From CBFHND01 sp965657085 (GTDB taxonomy: Bacteria > Pseudomonadota > Alphaproteobacteria > Rhodobacterales > Rhodobacteraceae): a DNA stretch of 64,000 nucleotides. This document shows positions 16,227-24,425 of the stretch, one piece after another. The notes beneath the pieces are model-generated. The model worked only from the letters and a program-made list of their open reading frames with translations, searched no databases and was not told the origin of the DNA. The DNA is taken from the NCBI GenBank assembly GCA_965657085.1, contig CBFHND010000003.1, positions 124,001 through 188,000 on the forward strand, in the 5' to 3' direction. Numbering within the stretch: the first letter of the stretch is position 1; each line of letters starts with the position of its first letter. The position numbers and the translations under genes are program-made.

Positions 16227-17286
16227 CCCCTTACAAACCGGCGCTACCATCGGGATTCTCGGCGGCGGTCAACTGGGCCGAATGCTCAGCGTCGCGGCGG
16301 CGCGGCTCGGTTTCAAAACCCACATCTTTGAACCGGGTGAAAACCCGCCCGCAGGGGATGTGGCCCACACCGTGACAACAGCATCCTACGACGACACCGC
16401 CGCGCTGACCGCTTTTGCCCGGTCTGTCGACGTGATCACCTATGAATTCGAGAATATCCCAACCTCCGCGCTCGACACGCTGGAAGACCTGCGCCCGATC
16501 CATCCCAACCGCGACGCCCTGCGCATCTCCCAGGACCGCCTGACGGAAAAGGACTTCCTCAAGGGTCTGGGCCTTGAAACGGCACCCTACGCCGATCTTC
16601 CCGATGCCGCAGCGCTTGACACCGCAATTGCACAGATCAGCACACCCGCAATCCTGAAAACCCGCCGCTTTGGCTATGACGGCAAAGGGCAGGCCCGCCT
16701 CATGTCCCCCGAAGACGCGGCAAGCGCTTGGGCAGACATGGCCGGATCACCAGCCATCTACGAAGGCTTCGTCGATTTCAGCGCCGAAATCTCGATCATC
16801 GCCGCACGCAACCCTGCGGGCGATGTGTCATGCTATGACCCCGGCGAAAACGTGCATCGCGACGGCATCCTGCACACCACGACTGTGCCCGCGACCATCC
16901 CGCCGCGCCTGCGTACGGACGCGGTTCTGCTGGCCGCCCAGATCCTTGGGGCGCTCGATTATGTCGGTGTGATGGGGGTGGAACTGTTTGTGACGCCACG
17001 CGGACTGGTCGTGAACGAAATCGCCCCGCGCGTGCACAACTCGGGCCACTGGACGCAACAAGGCTGCACCATCGACCAGTTCGAACAGCACATTCGCGCC
17101 GTGGCGGGCTGGCCCTTGGGCGATGGCACCCGCTACGCAGATGTCACCATGACCAATCTGATCGGCGATGACATGGACGATGTGCCGACACTGGCCCGCG
17201 ACCCCAAGACCGCGCTGCACCTTTACGGCAAGGCCGAGGTCAAGGCCGGCCGCAAGATGGGCCACGTCAACCGCATCACCAACTAA
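16219..17286 (+). CDS. purK: N5-carboxyaminoimidazole ribonucleotide synthase
   Basis: This 355-residue ATP-grasp enzyme makes N5-CAIR from AIR, bicarbonate and ATP, feeding PurE. The start reads GATIGILGGGQLGRMLSVAA (8-27), followed by EFENIPTSAL near 75-84, the ATP-grasp loop KTRRFGYDGKGQ (151-162) and the metal-binding GVELFVTPRGLVVNEIAPRV near 253-272. ATG 16219 follows GGAGGA at good spacing. The gene is followed within a few bases by a copy of the intergenic repeat described at 17289. Confidence 0.97.
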   Translation: MTDPLQTGATIGILGGGQLGRMLSVAAARLGFKTHIFEPGENPPAGDVAHTVTTASYDDTAALTAFARSVDVITYEFENIPTSALDTLEDLRPIHPNRDALRISQDRLTEKDFLKGLGLETAPYADLPDAAALDTAIAQISTPAILKTRRFGYDGKGQARLMSPEDAASAWADMAGSPAIYEGFVDFSAEISIIAARNPAGDVSCYDPGENVHRDGILHTTTVPATIPPRLRTDAVLLAAQILGALDYVGVMGVELFVTPRGLVVNEIAPRVHNSGHWTQQGCTIDQFEQHIRAVAGWPLGDGTRYADVTMTNLIGDDMDDVPTLARDPKTALHLYGKAEVKAGRKMGHVNRITN

Positions 17287-17288
17287 CC

Positions 17289-17344
17289 CTTCTTTGGGTC
17301 AAAAATACTTCGGGGGAGGCCGCAGGCCGGGGGCAGAGCCCCCC
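17289..17344 (+). repeat. Intergenic repeat element, copy A
   Basis: Signature CTTCTTTGGGTC (17289-17300), three variable bases, AATACTT (17304-17310), then C and a G run. It is followed by a small hairpin GGCC-GCA-GGCC (17318-17328) and a larger GGGGGC-AGA-GCCCCC hairpin (17329-17343). Copies B (25142-25190) and C (28753-28814, opposite strand) have the same order. This copy begins two bases after the purK stop, where it may also act as a terminator. Confidence 0.8.
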
Positions 17345-17401
17345 ACCACCGCAGATGCGAACCGCATCTGCAAAATATCGCGTGCGCGCCAGCGCGCCGG
17401 T

Positions 17402-18541
17402 CTACAAAAACCGCTCCGCGATATTGCCACTCATAAAGCTCACACGCCCGCCGCTCAGGGTCATGGCCACGCGCTTGGTCTCGGCGTCCAGCACGACGAT
17501 ATCCGCGCGCTTGCCCGCCTCCAGAACACCGCGATCCTCCAGCCCGACAGCCTGTGCAGGCCCTTCCGACACAAGGCGCCATGCGCCTGCAAGATCCAAC
17601 ACCCCGGTCTGTGCAATCATCAAGGCAGCGCGGCGCGGACTAGGATAATGATAATCCGACGCCAGGGCGTCACATAACCCCATGGCGATCAGGTCCAGCG
17701 CGCTGGCATTGCCCTTGTGCGATCCGCCCCGCACCACGTTGGGCGACCCCAGCACCACGACACCACCCTGCGCCTTGGCCGCCTCTGCCGCTCCTAGAGT
17801 TTCCGGAAATTCGGCGATGTGCACGCCGCGCGCATTCCATTGGGCGCGGTCTGCGGCTGTCTGGTCATCGTGGCTACCCATGCGCACGCCTGCAGCACTC
17901 AGGCGTGTGCACAGATCATCCAGCGCGGCAGGCACCTCCGGCCCCCGCCCATGCAGGTCCAGCAACATCTGGAAATGCGTCTCGGGGTTGCGCTGCGCCT
18001 TCAGCGCCTGACCCACCAGCCGGGGCGGCTTGCGCCCTTCGGCCAGACGGTCATGCGGCAGATGATCGTTGAACACCACGTAATCCACACCCCAATCGGC
18101 GATGAGCTCGGGCAACGCTTTATAATCTTCCAACAGATGCGTCTCGAACCGCAGTTGTGCCCTGATGTCGGTGACAAGCTGCGGCGCCGTATCCCGGATC
18201 GCGGCAAAGACCTGAGCACCAAAGGCCATGCCCCGCACGCCGCCTTCCCAGCTGACGAACTGCGCCAGGTATCCCGTGGTGATGCCGTTGGCCGCCAATT
18301 CCGCCTCGGTCGCGACCAATCCCTCGGCCATCTGCTTCATCGCACCGCGGCGCGGGGCGAGGTGGCGCTCAAAGCCATCACCGTGAATGTCGACGATCCC
18401 CGGCAGCACCATGTATCCCGACAGGTCCACCGACCGCCCCACCATGTCGGCCACGATTTGCCCGCCTGCGATGCTCAGGGGGTCGTCCTGCAACCCGTCG
18501 CGGCGCAGCACCTGCGCGCCCGTCAGATCAACGTCCAACAT
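17402..18541 (-). CDS. phnM: PhnM-type alpha-D-ribose 1-methylphosphonate 5-triphosphate diphosphatase (orphan)
   Basis: A 379-residue amidohydrolase-fold protein. The start strand ends in VLPGIVDIHGDGFERHLAPR (about 43-62), giving the metal His in DIHGD, and MGSHDDQT (about 226) and LASDYHYPS (about 320) supply further ligands. PhnM trims triphosphate from an intermediate of the carbon-phosphorus lyase route for phosphonates. No other phn gene is in the window, so either it serves a distant phn cluster or it acts on another substrate. It overlaps the upstream lipase-like gene by 14 bases and is likely cotranscribed with it. Confidence 0.88.
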   Translation of the reverse strand: MLDVDLTGAQVLRRDGLQDDPLSIAGGQIVADMVGRSVDLSGYMVLPGIVDIHGDGFERHLAPRRGAMKQMAEGLVATEAELAANGITTGYLAQFVSWEGGVRGMAFGAQVFAAIRDTAPQLVTDIRAQLRFETHLLEDYKALPELIADWGVDYVVFNDHLPHDRLAEGRKPPRLVGQALKAQRNPETHFQMLLDLHGRGPEVPAALDDLCTRLSAAGVRMGSHDDQTAADRAQWNARGVHIAEFPETLGAAEAAKAQGGVVVLGSPNVVRGGSHKGNASALDLIAMGLCDALASDYHYPSPRRAALMIAQTGVLDLAGAWRLVSEGPAQAVGLEDRGVLEAGKRADIVVLDAETKRVAMTLSGGRVSFMSGNIAERFL

Positions 18542-19301
18542 CGCGCCGCACCCCCATCACACATGTCGCATCGGGGCAATCCAGCTGCTCCAGCACCGCA
18601 TCCAGCCAATTGAGATCAGGGTTGAACGCCCCGTCCCGCAAGAACGCCATGGTCTGCGAAATCACCTGCGGATTGTTCATGATGAAGGTGTGTGTCACCG
18701 GCAAAACGATGTGTGCCGTCATGCCTTCAACCTTGGTCGAGGCGACGGACACCTTGCCATCGTCCTCCCCCGGCAACAGCGATGAGAAATAGGCGTTGAG
18801 CGATTGATTGCCCGCGATCACCCCGACCGGGTAATCCACTGGTGGCAACTGTCTGGGCAATGCCGATGGCCCGGTGCCCAACTGCTGGCCTGCGGGGCCA
18901 TTGAACCAGCCGAACACCTCGAACCCGCCCAATACATCCACGACTTCGCTGCCCTGATTGGGCGGGGCCAGCATCACCACCCGGCCCAGCCGGTCCAGCG
19001 GATTGCGACGCAGCCATTCGCGCACAAGGATAGCTCCCATCGAATGGGTCACGAAATTGACGCGGTCCTCTCCGCAGGCTTTCAGAGCTTCGGGCATGAC
19101 CTCTGCCGCCAATTCCGGCACAGGCGCCTGCGTGGAATCGTATCCGGGGCGCACGACGGTATAGCCATCCGCCTCCAACGCCGCCTCCATCAGGGCAAAA
19201 GACGCCTCAGTCCGGGCCAATCCGTGCAGCAGGATCACGCACTCCGCGCGCGCCGCCGCCGACCATCCCAGCAAAAGCGATATGAACACCAACAACCTCA
19301 T
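18528..19301 (-). CDS. Exported alpha/beta hydrolase, lipase/PGAP1-like
   Basis: ATG 19301 gives 257 residues with a signal peptide (RLLVFISLLLGWSAAARA, cleavage near 19). The fold starts with CVILLHGLARTEASF (oxyanion HG). The nucleophile elbow is THSMG (about 78-82) and later THTFIMNN suggests the catalytic His. Similar proteins act as esterases or lipases in the periplasm; the substrate is unknown. The start was chosen by the signal peptide, because the frame continues open upstream without a ribosome site. It is cotranscribed with phnM (14-base overlap), an odd pairing. Confidence 0.82.
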   Translation of the reverse strand: MRLLVFISLLLGWSAAARAECVILLHGLARTEASFALMEAALEADGYTVVRPGYDSTQAPVPELAAEVMPEALKACGEDRVNFVTHSMGAILVREWLRRNPLDRLGRVVMLAPPNQGSEVVDVLGGFEVFGWFNGPAGQQLGTGPSALPRQLPPVDYPVGVIAGNQSLNAYFSSLLPGEDDGKVSVASTKVEGMTAHIVLPVTHTFIMNNPQVISQTMAFLRDGAFNPDLNWLDAVLEQLDCPDATCVMGVRRDVGR

Positions 19302-19364
19302 AATCCTTGAGATAGACACATTGCCCGGCCTATGGAATGGCAGCACAGCAACAAAGGTGATCAA

Positions 19365-19820
19365 ATGCCTCAACGTCCCCCACGGATCGCGATGCGCGCG
19401 ATCATAGTCCACCGCGAAAGGCTGCTTTTGGTCAACGCCTGGAAAGAGGACGAGAACCCCCTGATGTGCGCGCCGGGTGGCGGCGCGGAAGCCCATGCAA
19501 GCCTGCCCGACAATCTGGCCCGCGAGGTAATGGAGGAAACCGGGCTTGCCGTGACCGTGGGCGCGCCCTGTCTCGTGAATGAATTTCACGACCCGGCCCG
19601 CGACTACCATCAAATCGAAGTGTTTTTCCGCTGCACGCTGCAAGGCTCCGATGTGCTGCCCGAAGGGTGGCAGGACCCCGAAGCCATCGTGACCCGCCGC
19701 CAGTGGGTTACGGCAGACCAGTTGCGACACACGCCGCACAAACCTTCAAGCCTTTTGCAGATTGCCTTTGGCGAAAGTGACGGTCTCAGCTACGACCCGC
19801 TGGAACCTTTGCTGACGTGA
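19365..19820 (+). CDS. NUDIX domain hydrolase
   Basis: A 151-residue Nudix protein beginning at ATG 19365, preceded by AAAGGTGA. The Nudix box runs from PGGGAEAHASL to AREVMEETGL (about 41-65). The metal-binding REVMEE is intact. The Glu of the early GxxxxxE part is Ala (A48) in this protein, an unusual change. The domain normally hydrolyses nucleoside diphosphates linked to another group. The C-terminal half has a tryptophan-containing WVTADQLR segment, as in ADP-ribose/NTP pyrophosphatases. Its 3' end overlaps the convergent EamA gene by 35 bases. Confidence 0.85.
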   Translation: MPQRPPRIAMRAIIVHRERLLLVNAWKEDENPLMCAPGGGAEAHASLPDNLAREVMEETGLAVTVGAPCLVNEFHDPARDYHQIEVFFRCTLQGSDVLPEGWQDPEAIVTRRQWVTADQLRHTPHKPSSLLQIAFGESDGLSYDPLEPLLT

Positions 19821-20634
19821 TCGCCAGCGCGATGCCGCCCAGCACCAGCACGGTCGCCACGCCGACCTGAAGCCGCAAGTCTTCGTCCAGCAGCAGCGCA
19901 CCGCCCAGAATGGCGATGATCGGTACGCTCAGCTGCACGACAGCCGCGGTGCTGGACGCCAGACGTGGCAGAACCGAATACCAAAGCGCATAGCCCAGTC
20001 CGGAGGTTACCGCTCCCGACAGGATGGCCAGTGCAATCCCCAGCGGGGCAATCTGCATCCACGGCCCCACCAACACCAACGCCAGCAAGGGGGCCGCAAG
20101 CACGAAATTCGCCGCCGTTGCGGCCAAGGCATCGCTCTCGGACCGCCCCGACAGGGTGTACGCGGCCCAGCCCAGCCCCGCCGCCACCATCGCGGCCGCC
20201 CCCAACGGGTTCGAGGCCTGCGCCGTTGACGGCCAAAGGGCAATCACCAGACCGCCAAAGGCGATGCCCGCTCCGGCCAATTGCCGTGTTGAAGGCGCTG
20301 ATCCACGCAGCGCCGCCCATGCAAACATGGATACCTGCACCACGCCAAACAGGATCAACGCGCCCAGACCCGCATCAATCGACACATAGGCCCAGGAAAA
20401 TCCGGCAATATAAAGCGACAGGCTCAGCGCGCCCAACACCCGGGCACGCCGCAGCAAGGGCAACGCCTGTCGTCTGACCGTCAGGATCATGCACAGGATG
20501 ACAGCGCCCGACACCACCCGGATCAGCGCGAAACTGGCCGCATCAATGCCCCCATGCGCGATGGCCGCCCGGTTCAGGATCGAATTGGCAGCAAAGGCAA
20601 CCATGGTGAGGAATGTCAGCAAGGCAAGGCGCAT
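19786..20634 (-). CDS. EamA-type (DMT superfamily) transporter
   Basis: The 282-residue protein has ten hydrophobic helices in two EamA repeats, starting RLALLTFLTMVAFAANSILN, with the paired repeat from about residue 145. Such transporters export amino acids or metabolites, and substrate cannot be assigned. The second repeat includes PIIAILGGALLLDEDLRLQV (about 238-257), a common EamA feature. The gene converges on and overlaps the Nudix gene. The GNAT gene lies just upstream on the same strand, 32 bases away, so the two may share a transcript. Confidence 0.88.
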   Translation of the reverse strand: MRLALLTFLTMVAFAANSILNRAAIAHGGIDAASFALIRVVSGAVILCMILTVRRQALPLLRRARVLGALSLSLYIAGFSWAYVSIDAGLGALILFGVVQVSMFAWAALRGSAPSTRQLAGAGIAFGGLVIALWPSTAQASNPLGAAAMVAAGLGWAAYTLSGRSESDALAATAANFVLAAPLLALVLVGPWMQIAPLGIALAILSGAVTSGLGYALWYSVLPRLASSTAAVVQLSVPIIAILGGALLLDEDLRLQVGVATVLVLGGIALAITSAKVPAGRS

Positions 20635-20666
20635 GATCCACGCTTAGCCGCTGAGGCGTTGCGCGG

Positions 20667-21152
20667 CTAGTCGAGATCGTCAAAGGCAGCTGGATAGACC
20701 AGCCGCGCCGACGGACAGTCATTGCCCGGCCCCAGATAAAGCGTGTGCGCCACAGGATAGGGCGTTTCCAAACGGGCTGCCCGCGCATTGGAAAACCCCG
20801 CCTTTTCGTAGAACGGCACAGACCCCAGAACGACAATCCGGCGCGCATCCGGCGCGGCGCTGGCCCAATGAACGATCTTTTGCATCAGCCGCAGGCCGTG
20901 CCCCTGCCCTTGTGCTGCAGGCCAGACCGCAACGGGTGCCAGACACAGCCACCCTTCTGGCGCACGCATCCGCGACAGGGCCGCATAGGCCACTGGCCCT
21001 TCGGGTCCGTCCAGAACCCATTCGTATTCCATATCACCACTGGCGCGCAGGGCCTCGACCAGATCCGCCTCGTCCTCGGTGTCAAAGGCCGCGCAGAGCA
21101 TCGCGCGTACCGTGGCCACGTCGCCTGCGTCGATATTGCGAAAAGCACCCAT
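20667..21152 (-). CDS. GNAT family N-acetyltransferase
   Basis: A 161-residue acetyltransferase of the GNAT fold. The acetyl-CoA binding signature is PAAQGQGHGLRLMQKIV (about 78-94), followed by RIVVLGSVPFYEKAGF (about 104-119), with the catalytic-type Tyr in FYEKAGF. The family acetylates amines, and this small YhbS-like form is of unknown target. It is encoded between groEL (upstream on the same strand, 72 bases away) and the EamA transporter. Confidence 0.85.
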   Translation of the reverse strand: MGAFRNIDAGDVATVRAMLCAAFDTEDEADLVEALRASGDMEYEWVLDGPEGPVAYAALSRMRAPEGWLCLAPVAVWPAAQGQGHGLRLMQKIVHWASAAPDARRIVVLGSVPFYEKAGFSNARAARLETPYPVAHTLYLGPGNDCPSARLVYPAAFDDLD

Positions 21153-21224
21153 GCCCCGCGCATAGCAAAAGGGGCCGCCAAATGGCAGCCCCTTCGCAGT
21201 CTCCTGGACGTTGGCAGATGCCAG

Positions 21225-22868
21225 TTACATCATGCCGCCCATGCCGCCCATGTCGGGCATACCACCACCGGCGGCTGCGCCTTCCTTGGCGGGCTTGTCG
21301 GCAACCATGGCTTCGGTTGTGATCAGCAGGGCTGCGACCGATGCGGCGTCTTGCAGCGCCGTGCGCACAACTTTCGCAGGATCGATCACACCGAACGAGA
21401 ACATGTCGCCATATTCTTCGGTCTGTGCGTTGAAGCCAAAGGTGACATCGTCGCTTTCGCGGATCTTGCCCGCGACAACCGCACCGTCAACGCCTGCGTT
21501 TTCTGCGATCTGGCGCAGAGGCGCTTCGATGGCTTTGCGTACGATGTTCACACCGACGTTCTGGTCGTTGTTCTCGCCTTCCACGCCGTCCAGCACTTTG
21601 GCGGCCTGAACCAGGGCAACACCACCACCGACAACGATGCCTTCCTGAACAGCGGCACGTGTCGCGTTCAATGCATCGTCAACGCGGTCTTTGCGCTCTT
21701 TCACTTCAACCTCGGTCATGCCACCGACGCGGATAACGGCAACACCGCCTGCCAGTTTGGCAACGCGCTCTTGCAGCTTTTCACGGTCGTAGTCCGAGGT
21801 TGTTTCCTCGATCTGCTGACGGATCTGGGTCACACGTGCTTCGATCTCGGCTTTCTCACCGGCACCGTCCACGATTGTGGTTTCGTCCTTGGTGATCTGC
21901 ACTTTCTTGGCTGTGCCCAGCATGTCCATGCCGACGTTTTCCAGCTTCATGCCCAGATCTTCGGAGATGACCTGGCCACCGGTGAGGATCGCGATGTCCT
22001 GCAGCATGGCTTTGCGGCGATCACCGAAACCAGGTGCTTTGACGGCCGCGATTTTCAGACCGCCGCGCAGTTTGTTGACAACCAGTGTTGCCAGCGCTTC
22101 GCCTTCAACGTCTTCGGCAATGATCAGCAGGGGTTTCTGCGATTGGATCACTTGCTCGAGCAGGGGAACCATCGACTGCAGCGACGACAGTTTCTTTTCG
22201 TGCAGCAGGATCAGGCAGTCTTCCAGCTCGGCTGTCATCTTGTCAGCGTTGGTGACAAAGTATGGCGACAGGTAACCGCGGTCGAACTGCATGCCTTCGA
22301 CGACGTCGGTTTCTGTTTCCAGACCCTTGTTCTCTTCAACGGTGATGACGCCTTCGTTGCCGACTTTCTGCATCGCGTCCGCGATCTGACGACCGATTTC
22401 CGCTTCGCCATTGGCCGAGATGGTGCCCACTTGCGCAACTTCGTCGCTGTCTTTGACTTCGCGTGCCGCGTTCTTGACCGCTTCAACCACTTTGGCTGTC
22501 GCCATGTCGATGCCGCGCTTGAGGTCCATCGGGTTCATGCCAGCGGCAACCGATTTCATGCCTTCGCGCACGATGGCCTGGGCCAGAACGGTTGCGGTTG
22601 TTGTACCGTCACCCGCTTCGTCGTTGGTCCGGGAAGCAACTTCCTTGACCATCTGTGCGCCCATGTTCTCGAACTTGTCTTCCAGTTCGATTTCCTTGGC
22701 AACCGATACACCGTCCTTGGTGATGCGCGGTGCGCCAAAGGATTTGTCCAGAACCACGTTGCGGCCCTTGGGGCCCAGCGTGACTTTCACAGCATCCGCG
22801 AGGATGTTGACACCTGCCAACATGCGGTTGCGGGCATCGGTGTCGAATTTGACGTCCTTAGCAGCCAT
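21225..22868 (-). CDS. groL: Chaperonin GroEL
   Basis: A 547-residue chaperonin of the normal size. The start AAKDVKFDTDARNRMLAGVN, the ATP site VTLGPKGRNVVLDKSFG (29-45) and the DGTTTATVLAQAI segment (87-99) are intact, as is the GGM-rich C-terminus (MPDMGGMGGMM). It forms two heptameric rings that fold proteins with GroES. It is the second gene of groESL, 61 bases after groES, controlled by CIRCE at 23275. Confidence 0.98.
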   Translation of the reverse strand: MAAKDVKFDTDARNRMLAGVNILADAVKVTLGPKGRNVVLDKSFGAPRITKDGVSVAKEIELEDKFENMGAQMVKEVASRTNDEAGDGTTTATVLAQAIVREGMKSVAAGMNPMDLKRGIDMATAKVVEAVKNAAREVKDSDEVAQVGTISANGEAEIGRQIADAMQKVGNEGVITVEENKGLETETDVVEGMQFDRGYLSPYFVTNADKMTAELEDCLILLHEKKLSSLQSMVPLLEQVIQSQKPLLIIAEDVEGEALATLVVNKLRGGLKIAAVKAPGFGDRRKAMLQDIAILTGGQVISEDLGMKLENVGMDMLGTAKKVQITKDETTIVDGAGEKAEIEARVTQIRQQIEETTSDYDREKLQERVAKLAGGVAVIRVGGMTEVEVKERKDRVDDALNATRAAVQEGIVVGGGVALVQAAKVLDGVEGENNDQNVGVNIVRKAIEAPLRQIAENAGVDGAVVAGKIRESDDVTFGFNAQTEEYGDMFSFGVIDPAKVVRTALQDAASVAALLITTEAMVADKPAKEGAAAGGGMPDMGGMGGMM

Positions 22869-22929
22869 TATATCTCTCCTTGAGAATTGGTTTGTTCAGC
22901 GATGAAATGGGATCAGAGAAGCGCGCGGC

Positions 22930-23217
22930 TTACTCGATGATGCCCATGATGTCGCTTTCTTTCATCATCAGAAGCTCTTCGCCGTCGACGGTGACTTCTG
23001 TGCCCGACCATTTGCCGAACAGGATGCGGTCGCCTTCCTTGACGTCCAGTGCGATGCGCTCGCCATCATCGTCACGGGCGCCTGCGCCCACTGCGATAAC
23101 CAGACCTTCGGCCGGCTTTTCCTTGGCGCTATCGGGGATGATCAGCCCGCCAGCAGTTTTCTCTTCGCTTTCCGTGCGGCGTACCAGCACGCGGTCATGA
23201 AGCGGTTTCAATGCCAT
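22930..23217 (-). CDS. groES: Co-chaperonin GroES
   Basis: The 95-residue lid of the GroEL chamber. Typical segments are LKPLHDRVLVRRTESEEKTA (3-22) with the mobile loop following (GGLIIPDSAKEKP), and the VKEGDRILFGKWSGTEV core. It leads the groESL operon. The untranslated leader before its ATG is preceded by a CIRCE operator and a sigma-70-like promoter. Confidence 0.98.
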   Translation of the reverse strand: MALKPLHDRVLVRRTESEEKTAGGLIIPDSAKEKPAEGLVIAVGAGARDDDGERIALDVKEGDRILFGKWSGTEVTVDGEELLMMKESDIMGIIE

Positions 23218-23274
23218 CTTTGCAGCTCCTTAAGGCTCAAAGTTTCTCCCTTGGGGCTCATGCCCCACGTATCG

Positions 23275-23301
23275 TTAGCACTCACTTCGCCTGAGTGATA
23301 A
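23275..23301. promoter_or_regulatory. CIRCE operator (HrcA binding site) of groESL
   Basis: TTAGCACTC (23275-23283), nine bases, then GAGTGATAA (23293-23301). The CIRCE consensus is TTAGCACTC-N9-GAGTGCTAA, so only one base differs. HrcA repressor binding here would block groESL until heat stress. It sits about 58 bases upstream of groES, just after the promoter, where the transcript would start. Confidence 0.92.
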
Positions 23302-23308
23302 CGGCGCA

Positions 23309-23337
23309 TAGCTAGGCAGTGCGCCCAAATGAGTCAA
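23309..23337 (-). promoter_or_regulatory. Predicted sigma-70-like promoter of groESL
   Basis: Read on the minus strand, TTGACT (23337-23332) is followed by 17 bases and TAGCTA (23314-23309). The -35 matches five of six positions. The start of transcription would fall near 23302, right at the CIRCE operator, as in other CIRCE-controlled operons. Confidence 0.6.
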
Positions 23338-23441
23338 CAGGTCGGAGACGAAAAAAACCGCCAATTGGAACGATGCCGGGCTTGCGCCTTCGCACCACCG
23401 CCCTAATCTGGCCCGACCGCTTCGCATCAAGGAGGTGCGCC

Positions 23442-24425
23442 ATGCACCGGATCGCTTCGCTTTTCGCGCTTTTCATGCTGCCGTCGATGCTGTGGGCGGC
23501 CTGCGCCGGCACCGACATGCGACCCGGCCTTACACAGCCCCAATCGGATGAGCTGCAAACGCGCCTGTCGGCCACGCCCTATGCCTCCGGCAATCACTGG
23601 CTGGCAGTCAGGGGCGCACACCGCATCCACCTGATCGGGACGATCCACGTCGCCGATCCGCGCCTGCCCGCCCTCGTCGCACGCCTGACCCCGGTGATCG
23701 CGAGCGCCGACATCCTGCTGGTCGAAGCCACCAAAGCCGAAGAGGACGCGCTTCAAAACGCACTCGCCACGCGGCCCGAACTCCTGAGTCTGACGGAAGG
23801 GCCCAGCCTGATCGACCGCATGTCGCCGGAAGACTGGGCAGCACTGGCAGAAGCCGCGCAGGCCCGCGGCATCCCGCCTTTCATGGCCGCCAAAATGCAA
23901 CCCTGGTATCTGTCGCTGATGCTGGGCATGCCACCTTGCCTTCTGCAGATGATGCGCACGGGCGCCGAAGGGCTCGACAAGCGGCTGCTGTCCGTTGCCG
24001 CCGATCAGGGCGTGCCAGCACGGGCCCTGGAGCCCTTCGACACGCTGTTCCGGACCTTTGCACAGGACCCGATTGAGGATCAGATCGAGATGCTGCGCCT
24101 CGGCGTACTGAGCGTTGCAGAGGCCGAAGACGCCATGCAAACCCTGACAGCGCAGTATTTTGAAGAGCATCACGGCGCGGTTATGCCGCTGGCCCGCATC
24201 ACCACCCGCGCACGCATCCGGATGGACCCCAACCGTTTCGATGAGGCCTTTGACATGTTGGAGCAGGCCTTGCTTGAAAACCGCAACCGCGCATGGATGG
24301 ACACCATCCTGACTGCTTCAGGTCAAACTGTCGTGGCTGTCGGTGCGGCGCATTTGGGCGGTTCGTCCGGTCTTCTGAACCTGCTGGCGCTGGAAGGTTA
24401 CGCGCTGCGCCGCCAGCCCTTCTAG
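23442..24425 (+). CDS. TraB/GumN family protein, exported
   Basis: ATG 23442 follows AAGGAGGTG, an almost perfect ribosome site. The 327-residue product has a signal peptide (IASLFALFMLPSMLWAACA, cleavage near residue 19). The family strand HRIHLIGTIHVADPRLPALV is near 60-79, and a second GSSGLLNLLALEGY near the C-terminus, with GAAHLG before it. TraB/GumN proteins are suspected metalloproteases related to EreA/TIKI, but activity is unproved. It is divergent from groESL, and its last codon overlaps the end of the convergent DUF2161 gene by four bases. Confidence 0.86.
   Translation: MHRIASLFALFMLPSMLWAACAGTDMRPGLTQPQSDELQTRLSATPYASGNHWLAVRGAHRIHLIGTIHVADPRLPALVARLTPVIASADILLVEATKAEEDALQNALATRPELLSLTEGPSLIDRMSPEDWAALAEAAQARGIPPFMAAKMQPWYLSLMLGMPPCLLQMMRTGAEGLDKRLLSVAADQGVPARALEPFDTLFRTFAQDPIEDQIEMLRLGVLSVAEAEDAMQTLTAQYFEEHHGAVMPLARITTRARIRMDPNRFDEAFDMLEQALLENRNRAWMDTILTASGQTVVAVGAAHLGGSSGLLNLLALEGYALRRQPF

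Noticed and set aside
20745..22883. A 712-codon plus-strand frame across groEL
   Set aside because: It is antisense to the certain groEL gene and has low-complexity His/Cys/Phe-rich translation, an effect of GC-rich third positions.
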